Positions 8,458 to 18,203 are shown, counted from the stretch's first letter. The stretch is DNA of 64,000 bases from Convivina praedatoris (GCF_933208495.1 NZ_CAKOET010000004.1:62001-126000), one strand, 5' to 3'. The notes: generated by a model not told the origin, from the sequence alone. A program made the numbers and translations.

Positions 8458-9792
8458 TTAGGATTGACTGGCTGCTGCAATCGCTACTGAAGAAATGTAA
8501 TTAATTGGCTGGTCAAAGTTGGGCTGGAAGAAGAAGTCGGTCATGGCTAACTGATCAATAGTCATCTTATTTTCAATGGCTAATGAAACCACGTTAGCGG
8601 CCTGACTAATATCATGCTTAGATAAGAAAGCGCCTCCAACGATCCGACGAGTATCAACCTCCCATGTTAAAGAAGCAGTCACCTTATCGGTGGTCAACAT
8701 GAAATTAGGCCGGTAGTCTTCTTGAATGCTAACGGTCTGCGTTTTAACACCCTTTTTAGCGGCACTGGACTGATTAAGCCCGGTTGAAGCATAGGCTAGA
8801 CCATAAAGTTCCACTGCCGAAGTCGCTTGAGTTCCCTGATAGGCAACTGTTGGTTTAACGATGTTACGACCCACCAGAATTCCTTGACGAACGGCATTAG
8901 TGGCCAATGGGATATAATCATGTTCCTGCGTTGGATTGTAAAAGACAGTGCTAGCATCCCCTGCCGCAAACACATCAGGGACATTCGTTTGCATATACTG
9001 GTCAGTAACAATTGCCCCATTCCCCAACATATCCACTTGACCCTCAAAGAGGCTGGTATTGGGTACAAAGCCAATACTCAAAATCGCAATATCAGCTGTA
9101 TAAGAACCCTTATCAGTTGTCACGGTAATTCCTTGGTCACTTTCTTCAAAGCTCACAACCCTTTGTTCCAAGGCCAATTCCACGCCGTGTTCTTGATACG
9201 CCTTAGCAAAAACATCTGAATAAGTTTCATCAGTATTGTTAGCTAAAACACGATCCAAGGCATCAATCAAAGTTACCTGCTTATCATTTACCGAAAGTTG
9301 TTCAGCTAATTCAGCACCGATATATCCAGCACCAATCACAATGGCACTCTTAATATCTTCACTAACTTTTTTCAAAGCATTGGCATCGTCCCAATTTTTA
9401 GCGAGATAAATTTTATCGCTGTCAATGCCTGGTAAATTAGGTTTAACGGCCCGTGATCCAGTCGTAATTACAATCTTATCAAAGCGTTCTTCAGTTTGTT
9501 CACCACTTTGTAAGTCGTTAATAGTCAGAACTTTGTCAACTAAATCAGCCTTTCCCACCAAAGTGTGCATATGCACGTGCAAACCCTGTTTTGCTAAAGA
9601 TTCTGGTGATTCGTAAAACATTCGATCGGGACTGGAAACGTGATTTCCAATCCACAGTGCAATTCCACAGGAAAGAAAAGAAACTGTATCGTTTTTTTCA
9701 TAGATATGAACTTCAGCATTCGGATTTTGAGCTAAAACTTCCTTAGCGGCAAAAACACCGGCATGGGTACTACCAATAATCGCAACTTTCAT
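8458..9792 (-). CDS. nox: NADH oxidase (FAD-dependent, water-forming type)
   Basis: 444 residues, pyridine-nucleotide-disulfide oxidoreductase fold. N-terminal FAD motif VAIIGSTHAG, redox Cys42 in SFLSCGIAL, NAD-binding GAGYIGAE near residue 155, and FAGDAST near 276 close the FAD site. The single active-site cysteine is that of Nox/Npr (sulfenic acid) enzymes rather than a disulfide pair. The ATG at 9792 is used because AAGGAG lies 6 nt before it; the in-frame ATG at 9807 precedes that site. In heterofermenters such an enzyme reoxidises NADH with oxygen. NADH peroxidase or CoA-disulfide reductase are the alternatives. Confidence 0.85.
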   Translation of the reverse strand: MKVAIIGSTHAGVFAAKEVLAQNPNAEVHIYEKNDTVSFLSCGIALWIGNHVSSPDRMFYESPESLAKQGLHVHMHTLVGKADLVDKVLTINDLQSGEQTEERFDKIVITTGSRAVKPNLPGIDSDKIYLAKNWDDANALKKVSEDIKSAIVIGAGYIGAELAEQLSVNDKQVTLIDALDRVLANNTDETYSDVFAKAYQEHGVELALEQRVVSFEESDQGITVTTDKGSYTADIAILSIGFVPNTSLFEGQVDMLGNGAIVTDQYMQTNVPDVFAAGDASTVFYNPTQEHDYIPLATNAVRQGILVGRNIVKPTVAYQGTQATSAVELYGLAYASTGLNQSSAAKKGVKTQTVSIQEDYRPNFMLTTDKVTASLTWEVDTRRIVGGAFLSKHDISQAANVVSLAIENKMTIDQLAMTDFFFQPNFDQPINYISSVAIAAASQS

Positions 9793-9874
9793 TTTGAACT
9801 CCTTCATATTGTCAACAAGGGAATAATTGAACCGACCAAATTGCTAATGAAAATATGAGCAATCCACCTACTAG

Positions 9875-10444
9875 TTATACCACAGATCTTTGCATGTGCC
9901 TATATTGATGCTGTCCAATCATTAATTGACCGACTGTTTCAAATCCGACCCGCTCGTACAAACGCTGAGCCTGAGGATTTTGATCATCAACATTTAAACC
10001 AACTACTGGTAAATCAGCTGATTGGGATAATTGGTTACTAGCAGCCAATAACTGACCGCCAATCCCCTTACCACGGGCAGTTTCAGCCACTACCAAAGAA
10101 TCTAAATACCATTCATTGGGATAAACCTCTGAATCAGGGAAAACTAATTCATTAATCCCATATTGTTCTAACAAAAACTGTTGAAAAGTTTGATCTAAAA
10201 ATGGTTCGTCCTGAGCGGGATAACCAAACATAACTCCCAGTACTTCACCATTCTCGACAGCTACTTGCGCTCTTTGATAGCTGCAACGGCTGTTAGCATC
10301 AACAGTAGCAACCTGATATAACAGATTTTGTATCTGCTGGCTGGATAAGTGCCCAAGTAAGGGTAATTCCATATCCTTAAAAATCGTCATTTCTAAAGAA
10401 ATAATGGCCTGCTGATCAGCGATAGTGGCTGGTCGAATTTGCAT
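9875..10444 (-). CDS. GNAT-family N-acetyltransferase
   Basis: 189 residues, a single GNAT domain. It begins MQIRPATIADQQAII (strand 1 and helix 1) and carries the acetyl-CoA loop ARGKGIGGQLL near residue 131, then LNVDDQNPQAQRLYERVGF, the typical C-terminal half. AAGGAG lies 5 nt before the ATG. The substrate cannot be read from the sequence. It stands alone between HU and nox. Confidence 0.85.
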   Translation of the reverse strand: MQIRPATIADQQAIISLEMTIFKDMELPLLGHLSSQQIQNLLYQVATVDANSRCSYQRAQVAVENGEVLGVMFGYPAQDEPFLDQTFQQFLLEQYGINELVFPDSEVYPNEWYLDSLVVAETARGKGIGGQLLAASNQLSQSADLPVVGLNVDDQNPQAQRLYERVGFETVGQLMIGQHQYRHMQRSVV

Positions 10445-10507
10445 GAGTGCTCCTTATCATTTGATAAAATAAAAAACGCACCCGAAGATACGTTTGTTTA
10501 AAACCAA

Positions 10508-10783
10508 TTATTTAACAGCATCCTTCAAAGCCTTACCTGGCTTAAATGCTGGTACCTTTGATGCTGGAATTTGAATTTCTTCCTTAGTTTGTGGGTTACG
10601 TCCCTTACGGGCAGCACGCTCACGTACTTCAAAGTTTCCAAAACCAATCAATTGAACCTTTTCACCCTTTTGAAGTGCTTCTTCAATTGAGCTCAATACA
10701 GCTGCAACTGCCTTGTCAGCATCCTTCTTAGTCAATCCAGTCTTCATTGCAACTGAATCAATTAACTCTTGCTTATTTGCCAT
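10508..10783 (-). CDS. hup: HU DNA-binding protein
   Basis: 91 residues ([20 protein letters not shown]), the normal HU length, with the DNA-binding arm [18 protein letters not shown] and the C-terminal [14 protein letters not shown]. The ATG at 10783 is used, behind AGGAG; the longer reading frame from 10888 runs through the ribosome-binding site and probable promoter (TACACA, 17 bp, TATCCT with TG) and is not coding. HU compacts and bends DNA as a dimer. Confidence 0.95.
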   Translation of the reverse strand: MANKQELIDSVAMKTGLTKKDADKAVAAVLSSIEEALQKGEKVQLIGFGNFEVRERAARKGRNPQTKEEIQIPASKVPAFKPGKALKDAVK

Positions 10784-10904
10784 TCCTTTTCTCCTATAAG
10801 AAAATATTTTTATTTCGTCACTAGAATTAGTCGTATCCCAGTTCATGAAAGGCATAGCTACGCCGTCCATAGAAATAGGATAGCACACGCAACCTTGAAT
10901 GTGT

Positions 10905-10929
10905 ACCCCTTTTGCCTAATCTAAGGGGT
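10905..10929. other. Hairpin in the der-HU spacer
   Basis: ACCCCTT and AAGGGGT pair around an 11-nt loop. On the strand in which der and HU are transcribed no U-run follows, so it is not a standard terminator for der. It overlaps the likely -35 of HU. Role unknown. Confidence 0.4.
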
Positions 10930-10961
10930 TTTTACGCTAATTTTCATGAAAATTTAACTAA

Positions 10962-12272
10962 TTATTTACGCTGACGGATAATTAATTTCAACGGTGTCCC
11001 AGAAAAATCAAATGAAGAACGAATCTGATTTTCTAGAAAACGTTGATATGAAAAATGCATCAACTCTGGATCATTTACAAAAATAACAAAAGTTGGTGGT
11101 GCTATGGCCACTTGGGTAGCATAGTAAACCCGTAAACGCCGACCATTATCGGTTGGAGTAGGATTAATGGCAATCGCATCCATCAAGACATCATTCAAAT
11201 GTGATGAAGGAATCCGCTTTTGGTGATTTGCATTCACGTCCAAAATCATCTGTGGTAATCGATCTAAACGTTGACCAGTCTTAGCTGAAACAAAGACAAT
11301 TGGGGCATAATCTAAGAACTTAAAATCTTGGCGAATTAAGTTTTCAAAATCCGTCATAGTATGGGTATCTTTATCAATTGCGTCCCACTTATTAACCACA
11401 ATAATCAAAGCTTTTCCGGCTTCATGCGCATAGCCAGCAACATGCTTATCTTGCTCCTGAATACCTGTTTCAGCATCTAAGACCATCAGGACTACTTGAC
11501 TATCATCGATAGCTTTCATTGCCCGCATAACTGCATAACGCTCAGTATTCTCGTAGACCTTACCACGTTTACGAATACCAGCCGTATCGACCATGACAAA
11601 TTCATCATCGTCATTAGTAACAAAACGCGTATCAATGGCATCGCGAGTCGTTCCTTGAATATTGGATACAATCATTCGGTCTTCACCCAAAATGGCATTG
11701 ACAATTGAAGATTTACCAACGTTGGGACGGCCAATAATACTAAAGCGAACTGCTGGATCATCTTGTTCAGCCGCTTCATCAGGAAAATGAGCAACTACAT
11801 CATCAAGAACATCACCCAAGCCCAAGCCGTGTGAACCAGAAACTGGATGAGGTTCACCCATGCCTAGGGCATAGAAGTCGTAAACCTCACTCCGCATTTC
11901 TGGATTATCGACCTTATTAACGGCCAAAACAACCGGCTTTTCACATTTATACAACATTTTAGCCACGACTTCATCGTCGTGGGTCAAACCTTCGCGACCA
12001 GATACGACCATCAAGATAACATCGGCTTCATCAATGGCCAAATCAACTTGAGCCCGAATTTCAGTCAAAAATGGTGCGTCGCCTAACTCAATTCCACCGG
12101 TATCAATCAAACGAAAATCATAATTTAGCCATTCAGCGTGAGCGTACAAACGGTCGCGCGTTACTCCTGGTTGATCCTCCACAATGGCAATTCGATCGCC
12201 AACAATTCGGTTAAATAAAGTCGATTTACCAACGTTAGGACGGCCAACAACGGCTACTATTGGTGATGACAT
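10962..12272 (-). CDS. der: Ribosome-assembly GTPase Der (EngA)
   Basis: 436 residues with two tandem GTPase domains (GRPNVGKST near residue 10 and GRPNVGKSS near 182; DTAGI and NKWD in the second) and the C-terminal KH-like domain ending in KLIIRQRK. The duplicated G domain is diagnostic of Der, which acts in 50S subunit assembly. GAGG precedes the ATG. It lies downstream of rpsA behind a terminator, the usual rpsA-der-HU order. Confidence 0.97.
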   Translation of the reverse strand: MSSPIVAVVGRPNVGKSTLFNRIVGDRIAIVEDQPGVTRDRLYAHAEWLNYDFRLIDTGGIELGDAPFLTEIRAQVDLAIDEADVILMVVSGREGLTHDDEVVAKMLYKCEKPVVLAVNKVDNPEMRSEVYDFYALGMGEPHPVSGSHGLGLGDVLDDVVAHFPDEAAEQDDPAVRFSIIGRPNVGKSSIVNAILGEDRMIVSNIQGTTRDAIDTRFVTNDDDEFVMVDTAGIRKRGKVYENTERYAVMRAMKAIDDSQVVLMVLDAETGIQEQDKHVAGYAHEAGKALIIVVNKWDAIDKDTHTMTDFENLIRQDFKFLDYAPIVFVSAKTGQRLDRLPQMILDVNANHQKRIPSSHLNDVLMDAIAINPTPTDNGRRLRVYYATQVAIAPPTFVIFVNDPELMHFSYQRFLENQIRSSFDFSGTPLKLIIRQRK

Positions 12273-12293
12273 GTTCTTACCTCACAATTTCAA

Positions 12294-12323
12294 GAAAAAA
12301 GGGACTGGATACCCAGCCCCTTT
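12294..12323 (-). terminator. Terminator after rpsA
   Basis: Minus-strand AAAGGGGCTGG, loop GTAT, CCAGTCCCTTT (one G-U pair) and six further T. Confidence 0.9.
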
Positions 12324-12334
12324 GAAAAAATAAC

Positions 12335-13522
12335 TTACAGCTTGTCGCCGAAGATGTCGCCTAAGGTTGCGGCACCATCGTCTTCTTGTTGATATGCAGC
12401 TACATCGGCACGTGAAGCACGGTTACCTTGTTCTTCACGGTTATTATCAGCAGGCTTTTCTTCCAAAGCCTTCATTGAAAGTGAAATCCGCTCTTCAGCA
12501 GGCTTTACATCCAATACTTGAACCTTAACCTTATCACCTGACTTCAACACATCAGCTGGATTCTCAATCCGCTTGTGTGAAATCTGGGAAACGTGAACCA
12601 ATCCTTCAATACCAGGGAAGATTTCAACGAAAGCACCGAAGTCCTTAACTCGCTTTACAATACCTTCTAAGACAGTACCGGCAGGAGCCTTTTCAGCAAC
12701 TTCATCCCATGGTCCTGGTTGAGTAGCCTTGATTGACAATGAGATACGACCACGGTCGCTATCCAAAGCCAAAATCTTAACTTGAACAGTTTCACCCTTT
12801 GACAAAACATCAGCTGGGTTCTTAACACGGTCATGAGAAATCTCAGAAACGTGAACCAAACCATCAACACCACCAAGATCAACGAAAGCGCCAAAGTCAG
12901 TCAAACGAGCAACCTTACCTTCAACAACTTCGCCAACTTCCAAACGGTTAAAGGCTTCAGCCAACTTTTCAGCACGTTCTTGAGCAGCAACTGCCTTACG
13001 AGACAAAATCAAACGAGCCTTAGCTGGATCGATTTCAATAACTTCGGCCTTAATGTCTTCACCCTTGAATTGGTTCAAATCTGAAATGAAACGTTCAGCA
13101 ACCATTGATGCAGGTACGAATCCACGTACACCGTTAACATCAACAATCAAACCACCACGGACGGCGTTCAATACCTTGGCATCGACAACATCGCCTTCGC
13201 CAAAGCTAAGCTTTTCCCAAGCCTTGCGAGCTTCCAAACGCTTCTTTGATAGAAGGTATGAAACCCCTTCCTTATCGCTAGTTACGTTAGAAATTACTAC
13301 AGTTTCGATTGTATCTCCGACCTTCAAGTTGTCGGCCAAGCTGACGTTACGATCGTCAGAGTACTCACGCGCTGGCACAACTCCTTCTTCACCGGTATGC
13401 AGACCAATCACTGCCTGGTTATCGTTATCAATGGCCAAAACCTCACCTGTAACGACATCTCCCACCTTGATTTGATCAGCACTTTCAAGAGCTGCTAATA
13501 GCTCGTTGTTTGTATCACTCAT
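12335..13522 (-). CDS. rpsA: 30S ribosomal protein S1 (four S1 domains)
   Basis: 395 residues from the ATG at 13522 (MSDTNNELLAALES), with four S1 RNA-binding repeats; the third and fourth show LTDFGAFVDLGG-VDGLVHVSEISHDR and VKDFGAFVEIFPGIEGLVHVSQISHKR type cores. AGGAGG lies 12 nt before the ATG, a rather long spacing. The frame extends to 13588 but that part contains the ribosome-binding site. Firmicute S1 homologues of this length assist mRNA binding. It is preceded by cmk, as in many Firmicutes. Confidence 0.94.
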   Translation of the reverse strand: MSDTNNELLAALESADQIKVGDVVTGEVLAIDNDNQAVIGLHTGEEGVVPAREYSDDRNVSLADNLKVGDTIETVVISNVTSDKEGVSYLLSKKRLEARKAWEKLSFGEGDVVDAKVLNAVRGGLIVDVNGVRGFVPASMVAERFISDLNQFKGEDIKAEVIEIDPAKARLILSRKAVAAQERAEKLAEAFNRLEVGEVVEGKVARLTDFGAFVDLGGVDGLVHVSEISHDRVKNPADVLSKGETVQVKILALDSDRGRISLSIKATQPGPWDEVAEKAPAGTVLEGIVKRVKDFGAFVEIFPGIEGLVHVSQISHKRIENPADVLKSGDKVKVQVLDVKPAEERISLSMKALEEKPADNNREEQGNRASRADVAAYQQEDDGAATLGDIFGDKL

Positions 13523-13599
13523 GACGTCAAACGTCCTCCTACATTTACACTTATAAGGATATTCTAACAAACTCATGCTAATTTGCATAGGGTAAATAT

Positions 13600-13629
13600 A
13601 AAAACCACCTTAACTGTCTTGGTGGTTTT
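13600..13629 (-). terminator. Terminator overlapping the end of cmk
   Basis: Minus-strand AAAACCACC, 11-nt loop, GGTGGTTTT then TATATTT. The upstream arm lies in the last cmk codons. It separates cmk from rpsA. Confidence 0.75.
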
Positions 13630-14296
13630 CAATAATTTGACTAATTGTTGCCACTACCTGCTCAATACTTTGACCCGTCGTATCAACAACTTGGGCATCT
13701 TGTGCCTTGGTAAGAGGACTAATTTCGCGGTGCGAATCTAAGTAATCGCGATGTTCAATTTCTTTTTTAAGGGTTGGTAAATCAGCCTCAATCCCCCGAG
13801 CCTGATTTTCCTTGTAACGACGCTGAGCACGTTCATCAACACTAGCGATCAAATAGATTTTGACCTGCGCTTGGGGCAAAACAGTTGTCCCAATATCACG
13901 GCCATCCATCACCACGCCACCCGCTTGAGCCAGCTGTTGTTGCCGGTCAACCAAATCTTCACGGACAGCCGCATAAGCAGCAACTTGGGAAACATGATTG
14001 GTAATCTCACGTGACCGGATGGCTTCGGTTACTTCTTGGCCATTAAGAAAGACATGTTGCACCGGGCTCCCTGGTTTAAATTCAATTTGTACCTGTGGCA
14101 ATAGAGCGACAACGGCTGCTTCGTCTTGATAGTCAATCCCAGCCAGCTTTGCTGCTAAGGTAATAGCTCGATACATGGCCCCAGTATCAACATAAATATA
14201 GTGAAAATTGTGCGCCAAAATTTTAGCAATGGTTGACTTACCGGCTGAGGCTGGGCCATCAATAGCAACTTGGAAATTATGTGCAATTTTTGTCAT
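13610..14296 (-). CDS. cmk: Cytidylate kinase
   Basis: 228 residues. P-loop GPASAGKST at about residues 14-22, the [13 protein letters not shown] segment, and the MDGRDIGT signature near residue 150 identify CMP/dCMP kinase, which phosphorylates CMP and dCMP with ATP. It starts 6 nt after the LysM gene, so the two are probably co-transcribed. Confidence 0.96.
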   Translation of the reverse strand: MTKIAHNFQVAIDGPASAGKSTIAKILAHNFHYIYVDTGAMYRAITLAAKLAGIDYQDEAAVVALLPQVQIEFKPGSPVQHVFLNGQEVTEAIRSREITNHVSQVAAYAAVREDLVDRQQQLAQAGGVVMDGRDIGTTVLPQAQVKIYLIASVDERAQRRYKENQARGIEADLPTLKKEIEHRDYLDSHREISPLTKAQDAQVVDTTGQSIEQVVATISQIIENHQDS

Positions 14297-14302
14297 TATG
14301 GC

Positions 14303-14851
14303 TTACTTCACCCTCAATGCTTGACCAGCATACTGACTATAGTTGTTAGCATTCAAACCAGGATTTAAACTGATTACTTGCTGAGTTGTCGTACCGTGTG
14401 AAACCGCAAAGTTATACAAGGTCTGGCTCGGTGCTAAAACGGCTGTATTACCAGTAGCAGCTTGACTGCTACTACTGCTTTGGCTAGGCTGTTGGCTACT
14501 TGACTGAGCACTTTCTGACATAGCACTACTACTGTGTTCACTAGCAGAAGTTGGCTGGCTACTACTTTGACTGCTTGTGCTACTTTTAGAAGAGCTAGAA
14601 GAACTAGTTGATTCCGACTTAGAAGCAGACGATTCCTTCTTGCTACTACTGCTTTTACTGGCACTGGGGCTAGGATGATTGCTGATAAGACCATAAATTG
14701 GCGCACTAGAAAGCACTACTAACGATACCATCACCAAAAACACGATTAAACGAGCATGACCCTTATTTTGATGAGCATCTTGTTTTGCAGCTTGCTTGTG
14801 TTCTGCTTTATTACGCAAACTACGGCTCATTGGTTGTTGATTCTCATTCAT
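14303..14851 (-). CDS. Membrane-anchored LysM protein with Ser-rich linker
   Basis: 182 residues from the ATG at 14851, preceded by GGAGG at 8 nt (the longer frame begins at a TTG and contains that site). Layout: basic cytoplasmic N-terminus (1-33), one membrane helix (about 34-56), a serine/glutamine-rich linker (about 60-135), then a C-terminal LysM domain (about 140-182: YNFAVSHGTTTQQVISLNPGL). The type II topology puts LysM outside, on peptidoglycan. The equivalent gene before cmk in other Firmicutes is also a LysM protein of unclear role. Confidence 0.85.
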   Translation of the reverse strand: MNENQQPMSRSLRNKAEHKQAAKQDAHQNKGHARLIVFLVMVSLVVLSSAPIYGLISNHPSPSASKSSSSKKESSASKSESTSSSSSSKSSTSSQSSSQPTSASEHSSSAMSESAQSSSQQPSQSSSSSQAATGNTAVLAPSQTLYNFAVSHGTTTQQVISLNPGLNANNYSQYAGQALRVK

Positions 14852-14921
14852 CAATTTAGCCTCCAATTAATTCCTAAAAACAGTTTACCATAGGCATTAA
14901 CTAGAAAATGATAACCTTTTC

Positions 14922-15503
14922 TTAAGATTTAAAGCGATTTTTAAAAGGGGCGACGAGAATTAATACAAAATAAGATACACCCGACCAAAATAACCCTTCA
15001 ATTAGATTAAATGGTAAGACCATCCCCCACAGGTAGGTTTTGGTACCAATGAATTTACTGATATCAAAATGAGCAAATTCGCTATACAAAGGCATGGCAA
15101 TCGTTACATTGACCAGTAAAGCTACAACCGTCATGGCAAGAGTGCTAACTACCAGAGCTAGTACCTTACGTCCTTGTTGTTGGCCAAAATCAAATTCTGG
15201 CAGACAAAGTTTCAAGCCAATAATAAAAGTTAAAGCAACGGCTAAATTAACTGGCAAGCCAATATAGGTATTAACCCCGCCATTTAATAGAAAAACTTTT
15301 AAAAGCGTTCTTAAAACTAGCACCCAAACGGCACTAGTAAAATCTAGCCAATAAAGGGCAATCACAACTGGGATAATCGAAAATTCAATTTTTAAAAACG
15401 ATGCGCCCGGTATTAGTGAAAACTGCGGAAAAATCATTAGGGCAAACGAGATTGTTGCCAAAATACTAATGAGTGTGATTTGCTTGGTACGAAGATGTTG
15501 CAT
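14922..15503 (-). CDS. ribU: Riboflavin ECF transporter S component
   Basis: 193 residues with about six membrane helices. MQHLRTKQITLISILATISFAL is the usual RibU-like start, and the family pattern continues with EFSIIPVVIALYW. The ATG at 15503 is used since AGGAGG sits 7 nt before it; the in-frame ATG at 15509 is too close, and the frame up to 15578 runs through the riboswitch terminator. It binds riboflavin outside and delivers it through the shared ECF module. An FMN riboswitch upstream confirms the substrate. Confidence 0.92.
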   Translation of the reverse strand: MQHLRTKQITLISILATISFALMIFPQFSLIPGASFLKIEFSIIPVVIALYWLDFTSAVWVLVLRTLLKVFLLNGGVNTYIGLPVNLAVALTFIIGLKLCLPEFDFGQQQGRKVLALVVSTLAMTVVALLVNVTIAMPLYSEFAHFDISKFIGTKTYLWGMVLPFNLIEGLFWSGVSYFVLILVAPFKNRFKS

Positions 15504-15535
15504 GGTCATTCCTCCTGAAATATTGTGCAGACAAC

Positions 15536-15575
15536 AAAAAAACTGCCTTTCGTCTCCAGGGTTCACGAAAAACAG
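15536..15575 (-). terminator. Terminator of the FMN riboswitch
   Basis: Minus-strand CTGTTTTTCGT pairs with ACGAAAGGCAG (two G-U pairs), followed by seven T. It lies between the aptamer and the ribU start, so FMN binding should stop transcription here. Confidence 0.85.
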
Positions 15576-15590
15576 CACAAAATAGGCTTT

Positions 15591-15713
15591 AACTTCTTTA
15601 TACCCGACTTTACGGTCGGCTCTGGATTCTCACCAGATCAGCTACATAAGTAGGTCGCGGGCTTATCATGACTGCATCACCGCCGGTTAGGACTTTCACC
15701 TGACCCCGAAGTT
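15591..15713 (-). promoter_or_regulatory. FMN riboswitch (RFN element)
   Basis: Minus strand: P1 AACTTC/GAAGTT closes the element. Inside are GGGGTCAGGTGAAAGTCC, ACCGGCGGT, AGCCCGCGA, GGTGAGAATCCAGAGCCGAC and AAAGTCGG, all conserved RFN-box blocks. A terminator follows, then ribU. Confidence 0.96.
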
Positions 15714-15733
15714 ATTGAAATTATTAATATTTT

Positions 15734-15763
15734 ATCATAAAAAGCAATTACTTTCGACGTAAA
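15734..15763 (-). promoter_or_regulatory. Probable promoter of the FMN riboswitch-ribU unit
   Basis: TTTACG (15763-15758), 18-bp spacer, TATGAT (15739-15734), about 20 nt before the aptamer. The -35 lies inside the end of rluB. Confidence 0.5.
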
Positions 15764-16497
15764 TTACGATAATTACCCTCTTTGAGGCGCTTAACCTCAT
15801 CGTGCTTTAATGCTCGATATTCACCAGGCTGCAAACCAACCAAGTCTAAAAAGGCATAGCGTTGACGAGTTAGTTTAATAACCGGTAGACCGACCTTCGC
15901 TAACATTTCTTTCACCTGATGATTACGACCTTCATGAATGGTAATGGTAATCATACTGGTGTTTTTCGTGTGATCCCAGCGACTAATGGCTACCTTAGCT
16001 GGAGCCGTTTTACGACCATCAATGACCACTCCTTGACGTAAAGGTTGAATTTGTTCTTCAGTAGCCAGACCTTTGACCTTAGCTAAATAGGCCTTGTTTA
16101 CCCTTTTTTTAGGGTGCATTAATTCATTGGCTAAAGTACCGTCATTAGTTAACAACAAGGCCCCAGTAGTATCATAATCCAAACGGCCAACTGGATAAAC
16201 TCGCTGGCTCACATCACTTAATAAATCCACAACTGTATGACGGTTCTTTTCATCATGATTGGTCGTCACGACACCACGGGGCTTATTGAGCAGATAGTAA
16301 ACTAACTTTTCTCGCTCTTCAATTGGCACGCCATCCACACTAACGTGATCATGGGGCCCAACTTTAGTCCCTAAAGTCCGCACAATCTCCTGGTTAACTT
16401 CAACTCGACCAGTTGTAATCAATTCTTCAGCCCCACGGCGAGAAGCCAAGCCAGCTTGGGCAATCACTTTTTGCAGTCGTTCTTTTTCTTCATCCAT
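15748..16497 (-). CDS. rluB: rRNA pseudouridine synthase (RluB/RsuA family)
   Basis: 249 residues: N-terminal S4 domain (ERLQKVIAQAGLASRRGAEELI), then the catalytic domain with GRLDYDTTGALLLTNDG near residue 100 (catalytic Asp) and EGRNHQVKEML near 190. It isomerises a uridine in 23S rRNA, helix 89 by family. It follows scpB by 2 nt, in the conserved scpA-scpB-rluB cluster. Confidence 0.93.
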   Translation of the reverse strand: MDEEKERLQKVIAQAGLASRRGAEELITTGRVEVNQEIVRTLGTKVGPHDHVSVDGVPIEEREKLVYYLLNKPRGVVTTNHDEKNRHTVVDLLSDVSQRVYPVGRLDYDTTGALLLTNDGTLANELMHPKKRVNKAYLAKVKGLATEEQIQPLRQGVVIDGRKTAPAKVAISRWDHTKNTSMITITIHEGRNHQVKEMLAKVGLPVIKLTRQRYAFLDLVGLQPGEYRALKHDEVKRLKEGNYRNLRRK

Positions 16498-16499
16498 GC

Positions 16500-17108
16500 T
16501 TATGAGTTCTCTTCCTTTTCTGTTAGCTTACTAGGCACTTCTGTCGAACTAGCTTGAAATAAATCCTGTGGATCGAGCTCACTATCAGCCAAATTTAATT
16601 CAGCAATATCTGGTAAATCAGGCAAATCCTTCAGATTTTCTAAACCAAAATAATCTAAAAATTCAGGTGTGGTCACATACTCGAGCGGACGACCAATTTC
16701 ATCTCGTCGACCTCCCACAGCAATTAAGCGATATAGTAACAATTTTTGCAAAGTTCCTGCCGAAGACACCCCACGAATTTGTTCGATTTCTACTCGAGTA
16801 GTTGGTTGTTGATAGGCAACAATTACCAAAGTTTCCAATTGGGGCTGTGTTAATTTATCGTTGACCGGTGAAACAAAGAGGCGATTCACCACGGGTCCTA
16901 ATGCTGGTTTAGTTACTAGCACATAGCGTTCTTGATCCAAACGCAAGGTTAGGCCACTTTCGACTTGATGATAGCGTTCTCCCAATTGTTCCAGTAAATG
17001 TGGCATGGCCGCCCGATCAAAGCCGGTCGCTTGTACCAAATCATTCATACTAAGCCCTTCATCTCCGGCTACAAATAAAAGGGCTTCTAATTGACTAAGA
17101 TTGTTCAT
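16500..17108 (-). CDS. scpB: Condensin subunit ScpB
   Basis: 202 residues, two winged-helix domains: LEALLFVAGDEGLSMNDL at the start, then ETLVIVAYQQPTTRVEIEQIRGVSS and LPEYVTTPEFLDYFGL-like segments. It joins SMC and ScpA in the chromosome-segregation complex. The start overlaps scpA by 14 nt. The C-terminal 30 residues are acidic and probably disordered. Confidence 0.95.
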   Translation of the reverse strand: MNNLSQLEALLFVAGDEGLSMNDLVQATGFDRAAMPHLLEQLGERYHQVESGLTLRLDQERYVLVTKPALGPVVNRLFVSPVNDKLTQPQLETLVIVAYQQPTTRVEIEQIRGVSSAGTLQKLLLYRLIAVGGRRDEIGRPLEYVTTPEFLDYFGLENLKDLPDLPDIAELNLADSELDPQDLFQASSTEVPSKLTEKEENS

Positions 17109-17847
17109 TGATTATCACTTTAATTAAGATTTCTGCTTGGCGATTACTTTGTGACAGCGCTATTTCACCAGATTTAGCCAATTCCAACAAGGCTAAAAAT
17201 AAGACCAATAAAAAATCACGCTCGTATATATCAGCCAACAGCTGATCCAAATTTAAGGATTGATTTGGCTTAGCTTGAGCTAAACGCTGACGTAGAGTAT
17301 CAATCCCCTCACCAATGGTATAAGTTTCTTTTTGAATTTGACGGCGCTGCGGTATTTTAGCCTGTTGACGATTTAAAATACTGTCAAAAGCCAATTGCAA
17401 GTCAATTAGCGTCAAACCCGGAGTTAAATGGATTTCTTTTTGTTGATTGGCATCCGTTAACTGGGTTGGTCGGGTAAAGGCATGTTGCTCTTGAGTTACC
17501 CGTTCTTGAAAAAACTCACTGGCCGCTTGGTAGCGATGATAGGCCAATAGACGGTCAATCAGCTCTTGACGCGGATCCTGGTAGTCATCTTCAAGCTCAT
17601 CAACAGCAGCCGGGCGCGGTAACAAATCAATTGATTTTAAACGAATTAAATTGGCCGCCATGACTAAATATTCACTGGCAACATCTAATTCCATTGATTT
17701 TTGCACTCGAATAAAATCTAGATATTGTTGCGTAATTTGAGCAATTGGTAAGTCAAAAATGTTCATCTTATTTTTTTTAATAAGATGTAGTAATAGGTCT
17801 AATGGTCCCTCAAAGTCAGTTAATTTAATTGTCAAGCTCGTGCTCAC
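17095..17847 (-). CDS. scpA: Condensin kleisin subunit ScpA
   Basis: 250 residues. The N-terminal SMC-binding part reads FEGPLDLLLHLIKKNKMNIFDLPIAQITQQYLDF (in two blocks), and the C-terminal winged helix ends VLFLALLELAKSGEIAL. The start is GTG, with GGAGG 11 nt upstream, overlapping the ribT stop (GTGA). It bridges the two SMC heads. Confidence 0.95.
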   Translation of the reverse strand: MSTSLTIKLTDFEGPLDLLLHLIKKNKMNIFDLPIAQITQQYLDFIRVQKSMELDVASEYLVMAANLIRLKSIDLLPRPAAVDELEDDYQDPRQELIDRLLAYHRYQAASEFFQERVTQEQHAFTRPTQLTDANQQKEIHLTPGLTLIDLQLAFDSILNRQQAKIPQRRQIQKETYTIGEGIDTLRQRLAQAKPNQSLNLDQLLADIYERDFLLVLFLALLELAKSGEIALSQSNRQAEILIKVIINEQS

Positions 17848-18203
17848 GATGGCGTTTGCCTCCAGTGTTGAACTAGCTTTTGAGTGGCCAAACTGCCCAT
17901 GATAAAGCTGTCCTGATTTAAACGCTGTAAATTATCCAACATTTGAAAGTAATGTTCTTGCGAACGGACACCGGGGGTCAAAATAATATGACGAACTAAA
18001 AGTAACTCGGGATTAATTTGTTCAACTCCCAACAGGCCTTGAATCTGACTTTGAGGATTTTCCTGCCAGACATATAAAGTCCGCGAGGGCTTTTGATATT
18101 CGGCTAGCTCGACATTTAAATGCGCGATTTCCTTTAGGCCGGGTAACAGCGAAAACAAGCCCATAACCATTTTTTCATCATCTTGACGTGATTTAATCAG
18201 CAT
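17844..18203 (-). CDS. ribT: RibT-like GNAT protein
   Basis: 119 residues, resembling the RibT family: short GNAT-like proteins named for their place in the Bacillus rib operon. The core GLFSLLPGLKEI, LYVWQENPQ and LLVRHIILTPGVRS fit. It is not tied to riboflavin genes here; it sits between xerD and scpA, where many lactobacilli also have it. The acetyl-CoA loop is poorly conserved, so activity is uncertain. Confidence 0.75.
   Translation of the reverse strand: MLIKSRQDDEKMVMGLFSLLPGLKEIAHLNVELAEYQKPSRTLYVWQENPQSQIQGLLGVEQINPELLLVRHIILTPGVRSQEHYFQMLDNLQRLNQDSFIMGSLATQKLVQHWRQTPS

Noticed and set aside
10905-10929. Terminator of der
   Set aside because: On the transcribed strand the stem is followed by ACACATTC, with no U-run.
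13523-13588. N-terminal extension of ribosomal protein S1
   Set aside because: It contains the AGGAGG site and does not match the family; the same reasoning removed extensions of HU, hrcA, ribU, ylxQ, rbfA and the UPF0223 protein.
14434-14706. Alternative frame inside the LysM gene
   Set aside because: Open only because of the serine-rich repeat codons; the LysM frame has the ribosome-binding site and the domain.
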